Assembly (NCBI RefSeq): GCF_010731535.1
Contig: NZ_AP022581.1
Span: 1,054,001-1,118,000, forward strand
Origin: Mycobacterium lacus
GTDB lineage: Bacteria > Actinomycetota > Actinomycetes > Mycobacteriales > Mycobacteriaceae
Direction: 5' to 3'
DNA: 64,000 nt
This document shows positions 18,404 to 27,231 of this stretch, piece after piece. The position numbers and the translations under genes are program-made. Every line of letters starts with the position of its first letter. The stretch's first letter is position 1. Under the pieces are notes generated by a model, which did not search any database, was not told the DNA's origin, and saw only the letters and a program-made list of their open reading frames with translations.

Positions 18404-19258
18404 ATGAGCACCGTGGATGCCGAGGACGCGGTGCTCTACGAGGCCGGGCCTCCCGGCGTCGCAATCCTGACGTTCAATCGCCCGGACCGCCTCAATGCCT
18501 GGGGTCCCGACATTGCCGCCGGCTTCTACGCGGGCATCGACCGTGCCGAAGCGGATCCGGCCGTTCGGGTGATCGTGGTGACCGGTCGGGGCCGGGGGTT
18601 CTGCGCCGGGGCTCATCTGGGCGCGCCGGGTTCGGCATCCGGGCTCGGCGAGTCGATGGAGAAGGCGGGTCGGACGAGTCTGGCGGACTTGGTCGGCGAA
18701 CGCCCACCGCACTTCGTGACCACGCTGCGCAAGCCCGTCATCGCCGCGATCAACGGTTCGTGTGTCGGCATCGGTCTGACCCAGGCGCTGATGTGTGACG
18801 TCCGGTTCGCGGCCGCCGGGGCCAAGTTCGCCGCCGTGTTCGCTCGCCGCGGGCTGATCGCCGAGTTCGGCATCTCGTGGATATTGCCCCGCCTGACCAG
18901 TTGGGGTGTTGCCCTCGATCTGTTGTTGAGCGGCCGTACCTTTCTCGCCGGCGAGGCGGCCGAACTGGGCCTCGTCAAGGAAGTTGTCGCACCCGACGAC
19001 TTGCTGAGGCGTGCGCTGGAATATGCGGGGGACATCGCCCAAAACTGCTCGCCCGCTTCGATGGCCGTGATCAAGCGACAGGTATACGGCGACGCCACCC
19101 GCGGTGTCGCAGAAGCCACTTCACACGCCGAGGTCTTGCTGCGCGAGGCGATGCCGCGGCCGGACGTCATCGAGGGGATCGTGAGCTTCCTCGAGAAGCG
19201 GCCGCCGCAGTTTCCTTCCCTCACCCCATCTGACGCGTGGAGCGCCCGGAAAGGATGA
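18404..19258 (+). CDS. Enoyl-CoA hydratase/isomerase (crotonase family)
   Basis: 284 residues. The crotonase oxyanion regions are GRGFCAGAHLGA and INGSCVGIGLTQALMCDVRFA, and the second catalytic loop RRGLIAEFGISWILPRL keeps a Glu. The first hydratase Glu (normally GGCELA) appears to be Thr in GLTQAL, so the reaction may be isomerisation or hydrolysis and not classic hydration. ATG at 18404 sits after GAGGAGG; an upstream ATG at 18386 has no site. Next gene begins within a few bases. Confidence 0.9.
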   Translation: MSTVDAEDAVLYEAGPPGVAILTFNRPDRLNAWGPDIAAGFYAGIDRAEADPAVRVIVVTGRGRGFCAGAHLGAPGSASGLGESMEKAGRTSLADLVGERPPHFVTTLRKPVIAAINGSCVGIGLTQALMCDVRFAAAGAKFAAVFARRGLIAEFGISWILPRLTSWGVALDLLLSGRTFLAGEAAELGLVKEVVAPDDLLRRALEYAGDIAQNCSPASMAVIKRQVYGDATRGVAEATSHAEVLLREAMPRPDVIEGIVSFLEKRPPQFPSLTPSDAWSARKG

Positions 19259-19260
19259 TC

Positions 19261-20463
19261 ATGGGTAACCTGAGCTACCAGGCGATCGACGTCGACAATC
19301 ACTACTACGAGCCGCTGGACGCGTTTACCCGACACCTGGACAGAAAGTTTCGTAGGCGCGGCGTCCAGATGTACAGCGACGGCAGGCATACCCAGGCCAT
19401 CATCGGCGACCGGGTCAACCGCTTCATCCCCAACCCCACGTTCGATCCGATCATCGTGCCGGGCTGCCTGGACTCGCTGTTTCGTGGCGAGATTCCCAAG
19501 GGTGTGGATCCCGCATCCTTGATGCAGGTCGAAAAGCTAGAGCTGCGACCGGAATACCAGAACCGCGACGCGCGAGTCGCGGTGGTGGAAGGCCAGGGCA
19601 TCGAAACGGTCTTCATGTTCCCCACCTTCGGATGCGGGGTCGAGGAAGCGCTCAAGGATGACGTGGAGGCCACGATGGCCTCGCTGCACGCCTTCAACCG
19701 ATGGCTGGACGAGGACTGGGGGTTTGACCGCGACGATCACCGCATCCTCACAGCGCCAATGATTTCCCTCGCCGATCCGCAGCGGGCCGTCGAGGAGGTC
19801 GATTTCGTGCTGGACCGCGGCGCAAGGCTGGTCCATGTGCGGCCGGCCCCGGTACCGGGCGTCGGAAAGAACCGCTCACTCGGGCATCCGTCGCACGATG
19901 CGGTCTGGTCCCGCCTCGCCGAGGCGAACGTCCCGGTGGCATTCCATCTGGGTGACAGCGGATATCTGAAGATCGCCGCCATGTGGGGTGGCAAGGACAC
20001 CTTCGAGGCCTTCGCCGAGCCCGACCCGCTCGACAAGATCCTCGTCGACGACCGGGCAATCCACGACACCATGGCTTCGCTGATCGTGCACGGGGTTTTC
20101 GATCGCCATCCCAAGCTTCGGGTCGCCAGCATCGAGAACGGCTCCGAGTGGGTGCACCGACTTGCCAAGCGGCTGAAGAAGACGGCGAACCAACAGCCGC
20201 GTTGGTTCCCCAACGACCCGGTCGACACGCTGCGCAACCACGTCTGGGTGTCCCCCTACTACGAAGAAGACCTCACGGTGCTCGCGGAGAAGATCGGCGT
20301 CGAACGCATCCTGTTCGGCTCCGACTGGCCCCACGGTGAAGGCCTGGAATCACCGCTTTCGTTCACCGACGAGCTCGCCGGGTTCGGCGACGACGAGGTT
20401 CGAAAGATCATGCGCGACAACGCATTGGACCTCCTCGGCGTCAAAGTGGCGCTGGCGGCCTAG
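19261..20463 (+). CDS. Amidohydrolase-2 family metal-dependent hydrolase/decarboxylase
   Basis: A 400-residue TIM-barrel protein. Metal and catalytic motifs: the N-terminal DVDNHYYEPL (replacing the usual HxH), FHLGDSG in the middle, and FGSDWPHGEGL near the C-terminus. The family includes decarboxylases and ring-cleavage-product hydrolases. It shares the PNPTF, SIENGSEWVHRL and SDWPHxEGL segments with the protein at 44072-45277, so the two are paralogues. The start overlaps the crotonase stop region (AAGGATG), in the same operon. Substrate unknown. Confidence 0.9.
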   Translation: MGNLSYQAIDVDNHYYEPLDAFTRHLDRKFRRRGVQMYSDGRHTQAIIGDRVNRFIPNPTFDPIIVPGCLDSLFRGEIPKGVDPASLMQVEKLELRPEYQNRDARVAVVEGQGIETVFMFPTFGCGVEEALKDDVEATMASLHAFNRWLDEDWGFDRDDHRILTAPMISLADPQRAVEEVDFVLDRGARLVHVRPAPVPGVGKNRSLGHPSHDAVWSRLAEANVPVAFHLGDSGYLKIAAMWGGKDTFEAFAEPDPLDKILVDDRAIHDTMASLIVHGVFDRHPKLRVASIENGSEWVHRLAKRLKKTANQQPRWFPNDPVDTLRNHVWVSPYYEEDLTVLAEKIGVERILFGSDWPHGEGLESPLSFTDELAGFGDDEVRKIMRDNALDLLGVKVALAA

Positions 20464-20474
20464 GTGGCACAGCC

Positions 20475-22091
20475 GTGGCCGAATGGACCATCGGGGCCGT
20501 CCTCGACGCGATCGCGGAGCTGGTTCCCGATCGCCTGATGACCGTATGCGGCCCCCGGCGCAGCTCCTTCGGTCAGGCGGCGCAACGATCCGGCCAGCTG
20601 GCTAATTACCTCAGCGACAAGGGATTCGGTGTCCATCGTCCGCGCGAGACACTGCAAAGGTGGGAATGCGGTCAGGACCGGGTCGCCCTCATCATGCACA
20701 ACGACCTCTACCCCGACATGGTGATCGGGTGCCTCAAGGCACGAGCCGTTCCGGTCAACGTGAATCATCACTATTCGCCGCGCGAGATCCGCGACCTGCT
20801 CGACTACGTGGGGCCGCGGGGCATCATCTACCACCGCTCGCTGGGCGCCCGGTTCGCCGAGGTGCTGCCTCCCAGCGGTACCGAACTGCTGGTGTCCATC
20901 GACGACGGGAGTTCGGTTCGGCAACTGCCCGGCGCCGTTTCGCTGGACGACGTGCTGGCGGCCGGTAAGTCGGACGACGACCTGCCGGGGTCGCCGGACG
21001 ACCTGATCATGATGTGCACCGGCGGCACGACGGGACGGCCCAAGGGCGTCCTGTGGCGACAGAGCGACATGTACGTGACGTCGATGGCGGGGGCCGACCA
21101 CGCGGGCGTCGACGAGATCCACCAGACCGTACGCGTCGGCGGCCCGCCCTGGTTCGCCATCTCGCCGCTGATGCACGCGGCCGGCATGTGGACCGCGTTC
21201 GCCGCGCTCCTGCACGGCCTCACCGTCGTGATGTACGACGACCGCGACAAGCTCGACGTGCGGTCGGTGTGGGAGACGGCGGAGCGCGAGAAGGTGGGCA
21301 TGATCACGATGGTCGGCGACGCGTACGCCGGGCCGCTGGTCGCCGAGCTGCGCGCGCGTCCGTACGACCTGTCCTCGGTGCACTCGGTCGGCACCGGAGG
21401 GGCGGCCACGAATCCGAAGTACAAACGGGGGCTGATGGAGTTCCTGCCACAGGCCACCATCATCGAGGGTTACGGGTCGTCGGAAACCGGAAACATGGCC
21501 GTCGGATACAGCCGTGAGGGAACCGCAAGCGAAACCTTTGAACCCAGGGTCGGCGCGACGGTCGTCTCCGCCGACCGCAGCCGGTTCCTGCGGCCCGGTG
21601 AGCACGAGATCGGTTGGGCGGCCAGGATGGGCCGGATTCCGCTCGGGTATTTCAACGATGCCGCGGCCACCCAGCGGACTTTCCCGGAGATCGACGGCCG
21701 GCGTGTGGTGATACCCGGCGACCGCGCATCCGTCGAAAAGGACGGCACCATTCGCCTATACGGCCGCGATTCGCTGGTCGTGAACACCGGCGGCGAAAAG
21801 GTATTCGTCGAAGAGGTCGAGGAAGTCCTGCGCGCACATCCGGGCGTTGCCGACGCGCTCGTGGTCGGACGGCCGAGCGAGCGGTGGGGACAGGAAGTCG
21901 TCGCGCTCATCGCCACGCAGCCGGGCGTCACCGCGGACGAGCAAGGCCTCTATGCCTTCTGCACCTCGCGGCTGGCGCATTTCAAGGCCCCCAAGTTGTT
22001 CATCTTCGTCGAGCAGATTCAGCGTCTCGGCAACGGCAAGCCGAACTACCAATGGGCGAGAAACCAAGCGACGCAACGGGTCCTGTCATGA
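20475..22091 (+). CDS. Acyl-CoA synthetase (FadD-type AMP-forming ligase)
   Basis: A 538-residue ANL enzyme. ATP-binding P-loop MMCTGGTTGRPKGVLW, A5 motif GYGSSETGN, hinge region LYGRDSLVVNTGGEKV, and the catalytic Lys in LGNGKPNYQWA. The GTG at 20475 is 11 bases after the amidohydrolase stop. It is placed among FadE, crotonase and lyase genes, so it probably activates a pathway intermediate to its CoA ester. It ends with an ATGA overlap into the next amidohydrolase. Confidence 0.93.
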   Translation: MAEWTIGAVLDAIAELVPDRLMTVCGPRRSSFGQAAQRSGQLANYLSDKGFGVHRPRETLQRWECGQDRVALIMHNDLYPDMVIGCLKARAVPVNVNHHYSPREIRDLLDYVGPRGIIYHRSLGARFAEVLPPSGTELLVSIDDGSSVRQLPGAVSLDDVLAAGKSDDDLPGSPDDLIMMCTGGTTGRPKGVLWRQSDMYVTSMAGADHAGVDEIHQTVRVGGPPWFAISPLMHAAGMWTAFAALLHGLTVVMYDDRDKLDVRSVWETAEREKVGMITMVGDAYAGPLVAELRARPYDLSSVHSVGTGGAATNPKYKRGLMEFLPQATIIEGYGSSETGNMAVGYSREGTASETFEPRVGATVVSADRSRFLRPGEHEIGWAARMGRIPLGYFNDAAATQRTFPEIDGRRVVIPGDRASVEKDGTIRLYGRDSLVVNTGGEKVFVEEVEEVLRAHPGVADALVVGRPSERWGQEVVALIATQPGVTADEQGLYAFCTSRLAHFKAPKLFIFVEQIQRLGNGKPNYQWARNQATQRVLS

Positions 22092-22909
22092 CGCATCAAG
22101 TGATTGACTGCCTGGTGAATGTGCACTTCGGGGAGGCCGAAGCCCAGCCCAGCTGGATGCTCAAGGTACGCGACGACTATTTCAAGGGCCCGGAGTCGAT
22201 GTTCGCCCCCGTCGAGCTGGCCGAGCTGCTCGCGGAGATGGACGCCCACGGGGTGGCGCAGGCGATCCTGATGGATTCGCTCGTCAACCCGTCCACCACC
22301 GCGCGCAAGTTCGTGGAGGCTCAGCCGGATAGGTTCGCGTTGGCCATGGGTGGGGTCAACCTGCTGCGTCCGGTGCGCCCGTTGCGCGAGTTGAGCGCCA
22401 TCGTCAAGGAGTTGCCGGTGGCCTACGCCGTAGTGGGACCGAGCTTTTGGGGCGACGGGCAGTACCCGCCCAGCGACGCCGTCTACTATCCGCTCTACGC
22501 CAAGTGCGCCGAACTCGACCTGCCGCTGTGCGTCAACACCGGCATCCCCGGGCCACCGATCCCGGGCGAGGTGCAGCATCCCATGCATCTGGACCGGGTG
22601 TGTGTCCGATTTCCCGAACTGAAGCTATGCATGATCCATGGCGCCGATCCGTGGTGGGACGTCGCGATCCGGCTGATGCTCAAGTACGCCAACCTGCGCC
22701 TGATGACCTCGGCCTGGTCACCCAAGCGGCTGCCGGAAAGCCTGTTGCACTACATGCGAACACGCGGTCGGGACAAGGTGATCTACGCGTCGGACTGGCC
22801 GGTGTTGCGCATGCGCCGCGTGATACCGGAAGCCCTCGCGCTGGACCTGCCGGCCGACGCGCTGGACAACTACCTCTACAACAACGCCCGGGAATTCTTC
22901 TTCTCCTAA
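22088..22909 (+). CDS. Short amidohydrolase-2 family protein
   Basis: 273 residues with the amidohydrolase barrel. The N-terminus is VIDCLVNVHFGE, the middle has LCMIHGADPWWDVA and the end YASDWPVLRMRR (metal Asp). It is shorter than the 400-residue amidohydrolases in this window and not a close paralogue. ATG at 22088 overlaps the FadD stop, so it is translationally coupled. A hydrolase or decarboxylase step in the same pathway is inferred. Confidence 0.88.
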   Translation: MTHQVIDCLVNVHFGEAEAQPSWMLKVRDDYFKGPESMFAPVELAELLAEMDAHGVAQAILMDSLVNPSTTARKFVEAQPDRFALAMGGVNLLRPVRPLRELSAIVKELPVAYAVVGPSFWGDGQYPPSDAVYYPLYAKCAELDLPLCVNTGIPGPPIPGEVQHPMHLDRVCVRFPELKLCMIHGADPWWDVAIRLMLKYANLRLMTSAWSPKRLPESLLHYMRTRGRDKVIYASDWPVLRMRRVIPEALALDLPADALDNYLYNNAREFFFS

Positions 22910-22921
22910 GGAGTACTGACG

Positions 22922-23965
22922 ATGGACCGCTTCGAGCTACGAAGGCTCGACTACAGCCTGTGCGAAGATCACGAGGCGCTGCAGGCCGCGTACAAGCAGT
23001 TCTTCAAAACCCGCTGTCCGATCGAAACAGTCCGTGCCGCGGAGCTTTCCGGGTTCGACGAGAATCTGTGGGAGCGGTTGTGCGCGATGGGTGCGACGAC
23101 GATGGCACTGTCCGAGTCCTGCGGCGGCGACGGGGCGACGCTGGTCGATCTCACCCTGGTGGCCGAGGAGATCGGCCGGTCGTTGGCGCCGGTTCCCTGG
23201 ATCGACCACGTGTGTGCCGCGCGCTTGCTGGCGCGCGTTGGAGGAGACACGTCGGGCGTCCTCAACGCCGAACAGCTGGTCGCACTCGATCCACGGAGCG
23301 ACAGCGGTCCGGGTCCCCGGCTGATTCCGACCGGGTCGATCGCCGACCTCATCATCGTCCATGACGGTGACCAGATCGTGCGCCTGGCCTTTGGCACCCG
23401 ACCGGCGAAGGTCGACAACATCGGTCGGCTGCCGATGGCCTGGGTGGATCCGGCCGCGGCCGACACCCGGACGGTGGTGGCCAGCGGATCCGACGCGCTG
23501 GTGAATTACCAACGGGCGACCGATGAGTGGCGACTGCTGACCGCCGCCGCCCTGGTGGGTCTGGTCGAACAGGCGATGACCATCGCGGCGGAGTTCGCGA
23601 AGACCCGCTACACGCTGGGTGTGCCCATCTCGACGCTGCAGGGCATTTCGCACCCGCTGGCCAACATGGCCATCACCGTTTCGGCCGGGCGCAACCTCGC
23701 CCGGCGCGCCGCCTGGTTCCTGGACAACGAGCCCGACGAACGCGCCGAGCTGGCGCCGTCGGCGTTCGTGTTCATGGCCGAGGAGGCGGCCAAGGCGGCG
23801 ACCATGGCGGTCCATATCCAAGGCGGCCTTGGGGTTTCGGCGGAGGCTGCCGCGACGGCGTACCTGGTGCGTGCCCGCGGGTGGCCGCTGGCGGGCGGAG
23901 ACCCGGGTGCGGCCGCGCAGCGGGTCGCCGAAATCGTGTGCGCCCGCGAGAGTGTCAGGACCTAA
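22922..23965 (+). CDS. Acyl-CoA dehydrogenase, short beta-type subunit (pair 1)
   Basis: 347 residues. The N- and C-terminal helical ACAD domains are present (WRLLTAAALVGLVEQAMTIA, MAVHIQGGLGVSAEAAATAYL) but the TEP/GSD substrate-FAD motif of the beta domain is missing; the region reads ALDPRSDSGPGPRLIP. This is the pattern of the degenerate subunit in mycobacterial alpha2beta2 FadE enzymes. AAGGAG precedes the ATG. The full-length partner begins at the last base of its stop codon. Confidence 0.88.
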   Translation: MDRFELRRLDYSLCEDHEALQAAYKQFFKTRCPIETVRAAELSGFDENLWERLCAMGATTMALSESCGGDGATLVDLTLVAEEIGRSLAPVPWIDHVCAARLLARVGGDTSGVLNAEQLVALDPRSDSGPGPRLIPTGSIADLIIVHDGDQIVRLAFGTRPAKVDNIGRLPMAWVDPAAADTRTVVASGSDALVNYQRATDEWRLLTAAALVGLVEQAMTIAAEFAKTRYTLGVPISTLQGISHPLANMAITVSAGRNLARRAAWFLDNEPDERAELAPSAFVFMAEEAAKAATMAVHIQGGLGVSAEAAATAYLVRARGWPLAGGDPGAAAQRVAEIVCARESVRT

Positions 23966-25146
23966 TGATGGATTTCTCCCGGGTCGAACTGTCCGACGAG
24001 GACCTCGCCTTCCTCGACGAGGCGCGAAGCTTTCTGGCCACCCACGTCACCGAGGAGGTCCGGCGCCGCGACCGCGAGACGGGTGACAACTTTGACGAGG
24101 GTCTGCATTTGGCGTTCGGTGCCGCAGGCTATTTGGCCGCGGAGTGGAAGCCGCACACCGAAGGCGGGTTCAGCCGGGTGCGCCGCCGCATGTGGGAGCT
24201 GGAGAAGCGGCGGGCGCACGTGCCGTGGGTGACCTGGGGGACGACCGCCATGGTGGCGCGGTCGGTGGTGAAGTTCGGCTCACCCGAACTCATCGAGGAG
24301 GTGATGCCCGGGGTCTTCAGCGGCCATGTCCGGCTGTGCCTGGGCTACACCGAGCCCGAGGGCGGCTCCGACGTTGCCACCTGCAAGACCCGGGCGGTGC
24401 GCGACGGTGGCTCGTGGCTGATCAACGGGTCGAAGATGTTCACCACCGGCGCGCACAACTGCCAGTACGTCTTCCTGATCACTAACACCGCCCCGGACGC
24501 GCCAAAACACAAGAACCTGACCATGTTTCTGGTTCCGCTGGACTCGCCGGGCATCGAAATCCGGGGCATCCGCACGGTCGACGGCGACCGGACCAACATC
24601 GTCTATTACAGCGAAGTCCGCGTCGACGACAAGTACCGGCTGGGCGAGGTGAACGCGGGCTGGGCCGTGCTGCGCGAGCCACTCAACACCGAGCATGGTG
24701 CGGTCGCGGCTGCACCCGACGGCCTGCAGGACACGTCAATCATGATGCACCAGGCCGGTTCGATGGCCCAGGCGGTCGACGGGGTCGCGGCGCGCGCGGC
24801 GCAGCCGAACCCCAACGGGCGGCGTCTTCTCGACGATCGGTCGGTGGCGTATCGACTGGGCCGCAGCGTCGCCCGGATGGAAGCGGCGCTCAGCGCGCCG
24901 GACATCTTCGGCCGGGTGGCCATCGCACAAACGATGCGAGACATCTCGCCGGACCTGATGGACATCCTCGGGGCGGCGTCGGCGCTACCGTTCGGCGCTG
25001 ACGGGGCCGCCGACGACGGCGGCGCCGAGTATGTCTATCGATTCGCGCCGCTGGTGGGAATCTACGGCGGCACGCTCGAGGTGTTCCGCAACATGATCGC
25101 CCAGCACACGCTGGGCTTGGGCAAGCCGACCACACGCCGACCGTGA
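23965..25146 (+). CDS. Acyl-CoA dehydrogenase, long alpha-type subunit (pair 1)
   Basis: 393 residues with the complete FAD/substrate motif GYTEPEGGSDVATCKTRA and the flavin-side motif MFTTGAHNCQYVFLITN. The C-terminus reads IYGGTLEVFRNMIAQH, lacking the YEG-type Glu of homotetramers, which is expected if the base is placed as in cholesterol-side-chain ACADs. Starts at 23965, overlapping the short subunit stop (TAATGATG). Together with 22922-23965 it probably forms one heterotetramer. Confidence 0.9.
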   Translation: MMDFSRVELSDEDLAFLDEARSFLATHVTEEVRRRDRETGDNFDEGLHLAFGAAGYLAAEWKPHTEGGFSRVRRRMWELEKRRAHVPWVTWGTTAMVARSVVKFGSPELIEEVMPGVFSGHVRLCLGYTEPEGGSDVATCKTRAVRDGGSWLINGSKMFTTGAHNCQYVFLITNTAPDAPKHKNLTMFLVPLDSPGIEIRGIRTVDGDRTNIVYYSEVRVDDKYRLGEVNAGWAVLREPLNTEHGAVAAAPDGLQDTSIMMHQAGSMAQAVDGVAARAAQPNPNGRRLLDDRSVAYRLGRSVARMEAALSAPDIFGRVAIAQTMRDISPDLMDILGAASALPFGADGAADDGGAEYVYRFAPLVGIYGGTLEVFRNMIAQHTLGLGKPTTRRP

Positions 25147-25208
25147 AATGACGGCGACCGTCGCAGGCGTGTCGGCGCCGTAGTTGCACGCTGGCCGCTG
25201 ACGACCCG

Positions 25209-25268
25209 CCGAGCAGACGCGAAAGCCCCCATTTGGCAGCCCAAATGGGGGCTCTCGCGTCTGCTCGG
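25209..25268. terminator. Long hairpin between convergent genes, copy 2
   Basis: Arms 25209-25236 and 25241-25268 pair over 28 bases with one mismatch and a 4-base loop. The arms contain CCGAGCAGACGC and GCCCCC, as in 11709-11766. It lies between FadE (plus) and the carboxyltransferase (minus), where a bidirectional terminator is expected. Further GCTCGGCG copies follow directly. Confidence 0.65.
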
Positions 25269-25299
25269 CGCTGCTCGGCGCCGCTCGGCGCCAACGAAA

Positions 25300-26796
25300 T
25301 CACGGCATGATCAACGTGCGGGTCACCGGTTCCGCGGGGGCCTGCCGGCTGGACAGACCGCGCTGCAGCGAGGCGAGCAACGCGTCGCGCGTCTCGCGGG
25401 GATCGATGAGCTCGTCGATGCCCATGTGCTCGGCCGAGCGGTACGACGCTTGCAGCTCGGCGTTGCGCAGCCTGGCGGACAGGTCCTGATCGGCGTGTGA
25501 CGCGCGGCTCAGCGCCGCGGCGCCCATCGCGCCCATCGTCGCCCCCGGATAGGCGAACGTGGCCACCTGGCCGTCGAAGCTGATCAGCCCCATGACCATG
25601 GAGCCGAAACCATAGGCCTTGCGCAGCGTCACGTGCAGCTTCAGCGTCGTCGCCGCGGTTTGCGCGGCGAACATCCGTGCGCCGCTGCGCAACGCGCCCT
25701 CCCGCTCGGACCGACTGCCCGCCAACATGCCGGGGTTGTCCGCCAGGAAAACGATCGGCAGGTGGAAGGAGTCGGCCACCATGATGAAATGCGCTGCCTT
25801 GTCGGCGGCGTCGGCGTCGATGGACCCGGCGAGGACCCGCGGCTGGTTGGCGACGACCGCGACCGGATGCCCACCGAGATGGGCCAGCGCGCAGATGATC
25901 GCCTTTCCGAATCCCGGTTGGACTTCGAACCAGTCGGGACAGTCGAAGACCACGTCGAGCACCGCCCGCATGTCGTAGACGCGACGGTTGTCGCGCGGGA
26001 CGATGTCGAGCAACTCCGGTGTCGGCCGAGGGTTGGCTGCCTCTGAGGCTGGCAGCGACGGCGGATACGACCACGCGCTCGGCGGGAAATACGACAGGTA
26101 GCGGCGGACGGTGTCGAGCACCGCCTCGTCGTCCTCGGCGACGTTATGGATTACCCCGCTGGCGACGGCGACGTCCGGCCCGCCGAGGTCTTCCTTCGAA
26201 ATATCCTCTCCCGTAGACTCTTTCACCACAGGCGGCCCGGCCGTAAAGATCGCGCCCTGGTGGCTCATGACGGTGAAGTCGCAGACCGGGGCGACCAGTG
26301 CGCCGTGTCCGGCCGATGGCCCCAGTACCGCGGCGACCGTCGGCACCCGGCCCGAGCACCGTGCCTGGGCGAGCAGGTCGGTCGGGGTGCGCCCGTAATG
26401 TGCACCGGCGGGGCGAAACCCGGCGCCTTCGAGCAGCATCACCAGCGCGACCTTGTCGCGCAGCGCCAGCTCGGCGATGCGGTAGCGCTTGGAATTGCTG
26501 CCCGGTGCGATGGTTCCGGCCAGCGTCGTGAAGTCTTCGGCGCCCACCATCACCGTTGCCCCATTGATCCGGCCGGAGCCCGTGACGATCGCGTCGGCCG
26601 GGATTTCGCCGCCGACCAGCGTGCCGAATTCGCGGAAGGTGCCGGGGTCGAGAAGTCGCTCGATGCGGGTGCGGGCGTCGAGCTTGCCCTTGCTGCGGTG
26701 CTTGTCCAGCCGCTCCCGCCCGCCCATACCCCACGCGTGCTGACGGCGACGCTGGAGATCCTCGAGCGTCTCCTCCCAATCCTCGGCTTTCGTCAT
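25300..26796 (-). CDS. Acyl-CoA carboxylase carboxyltransferase subunit (AccD/MmdA-like)
   Basis: 498 residues with both carboxyltransferase half-domains. N-terminal half: GGRERLDKHRSKGKLDARTR and GAGFRPAGAHYGRTPTDLL. C-terminal half: FLADNPGMLAGSRSEREGAL and AYPGATMGAMGAAAL. It transfers CO2 from biotin to an acyl-CoA. No biotin carboxylase or carrier gene is nearby, so it must borrow an alpha subunit (AccA-type) from elsewhere. Divergent from the LLM remnant; a TACTGTA element lies between. Confidence 0.92.
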   Translation of the reverse strand: MTKAEDWEETLEDLQRRRQHAWGMGGRERLDKHRSKGKLDARTRIERLLDPGTFREFGTLVGGEIPADAIVTGSGRINGATVMVGAEDFTTLAGTIAPGSNSKRYRIAELALRDKVALVMLLEGAGFRPAGAHYGRTPTDLLAQARCSGRVPTVAAVLGPSAGHGALVAPVCDFTVMSHQGAIFTAGPPVVKESTGEDISKEDLGGPDVAVASGVIHNVAEDDEAVLDTVRRYLSYFPPSAWSYPPSLPASEAANPRPTPELLDIVPRDNRRVYDMRAVLDVVFDCPDWFEVQPGFGKAIICALAHLGGHPVAVVANQPRVLAGSIDADAADKAAHFIMVADSFHLPIVFLADNPGMLAGSRSEREGALRSGARMFAAQTAATTLKLHVTLRKAYGFGSMVMGLISFDGQVATFAYPGATMGAMGAAALSRASHADQDLSARLRNAELQASYRSAEHMGIDELIDPRETRDALLASLQRGLSSRQAPAEPVTRTLIMP

Positions 26797-26822
26797 GCCT
26801 CTGTCCTACATACTGGATCACT

Positions 26823-26831
26823 TACTGTAAA
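26823..26831 (+). promoter_or_regulatory. TACTGTAAA element in a divergent promoter
   Basis: The same nine bases occur at 16976-16984, ahead of the TetR gene. Here the element sits between the carboxyltransferase (minus) and LLM/P450 (plus) starts. Possible member of the same regulon. Confidence 0.35.
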
Positions 26832-26840
26832 GTTACCCAA

Positions 26841-27218
26841 ATGGGTAGCGCCTCCGGGCCCAAGATCGATGGTGGCATCCCTACCAAGCTCGCACGCGCG
26901 GCCGTGGCGGCCAACGCCCTGGAACAAGACGGATACGACGGGAGCTGGACGGCCGAAGCCAGTCATGACCCCTTTCTGCCGCTGCTACTGGCCGCCGAAC
27001 ACACCTCGCGGCTCGAGTTGGGCACTAACATCGCGGTGGCGTTCGCCCGCAATCCGATGATCGTCGCCAACATCGGCTGGGACCTGCGGGCGTATTCGGA
27101 GGGCCGGTTCATTCTCGGCCTCGGAACCCAGATCCGGCCGCATGTCGAGAAGCGCTTCAAGCAGATCGCGTCCTGCCGATCTTCGCGGCGACGCCGTCCT
27201 GTCAGAGCGCCGCACTGA
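26841..27218 (+). pseudogene. Truncated luciferase-like (LLM) F420-type oxidoreductase
   Basis: The first 105 or so residues match the LLM N-terminus (ALEQDGYDGSWTAEASHDPF, TNIAVAFARNPM, GRFILGLGTQIRPHVEKRF), then the frame becomes low-complexity and stops at 125 residues; normal length is 280-340. Another frame just downstream reads VLPIFAATP and ends before the P450, possibly its original C-terminal end. This would mean an internal deletion with frame loss. Not expected to be active. Confidence 0.75.
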
Positions 27219-27231
27219 AGGGGTTTCGCCG

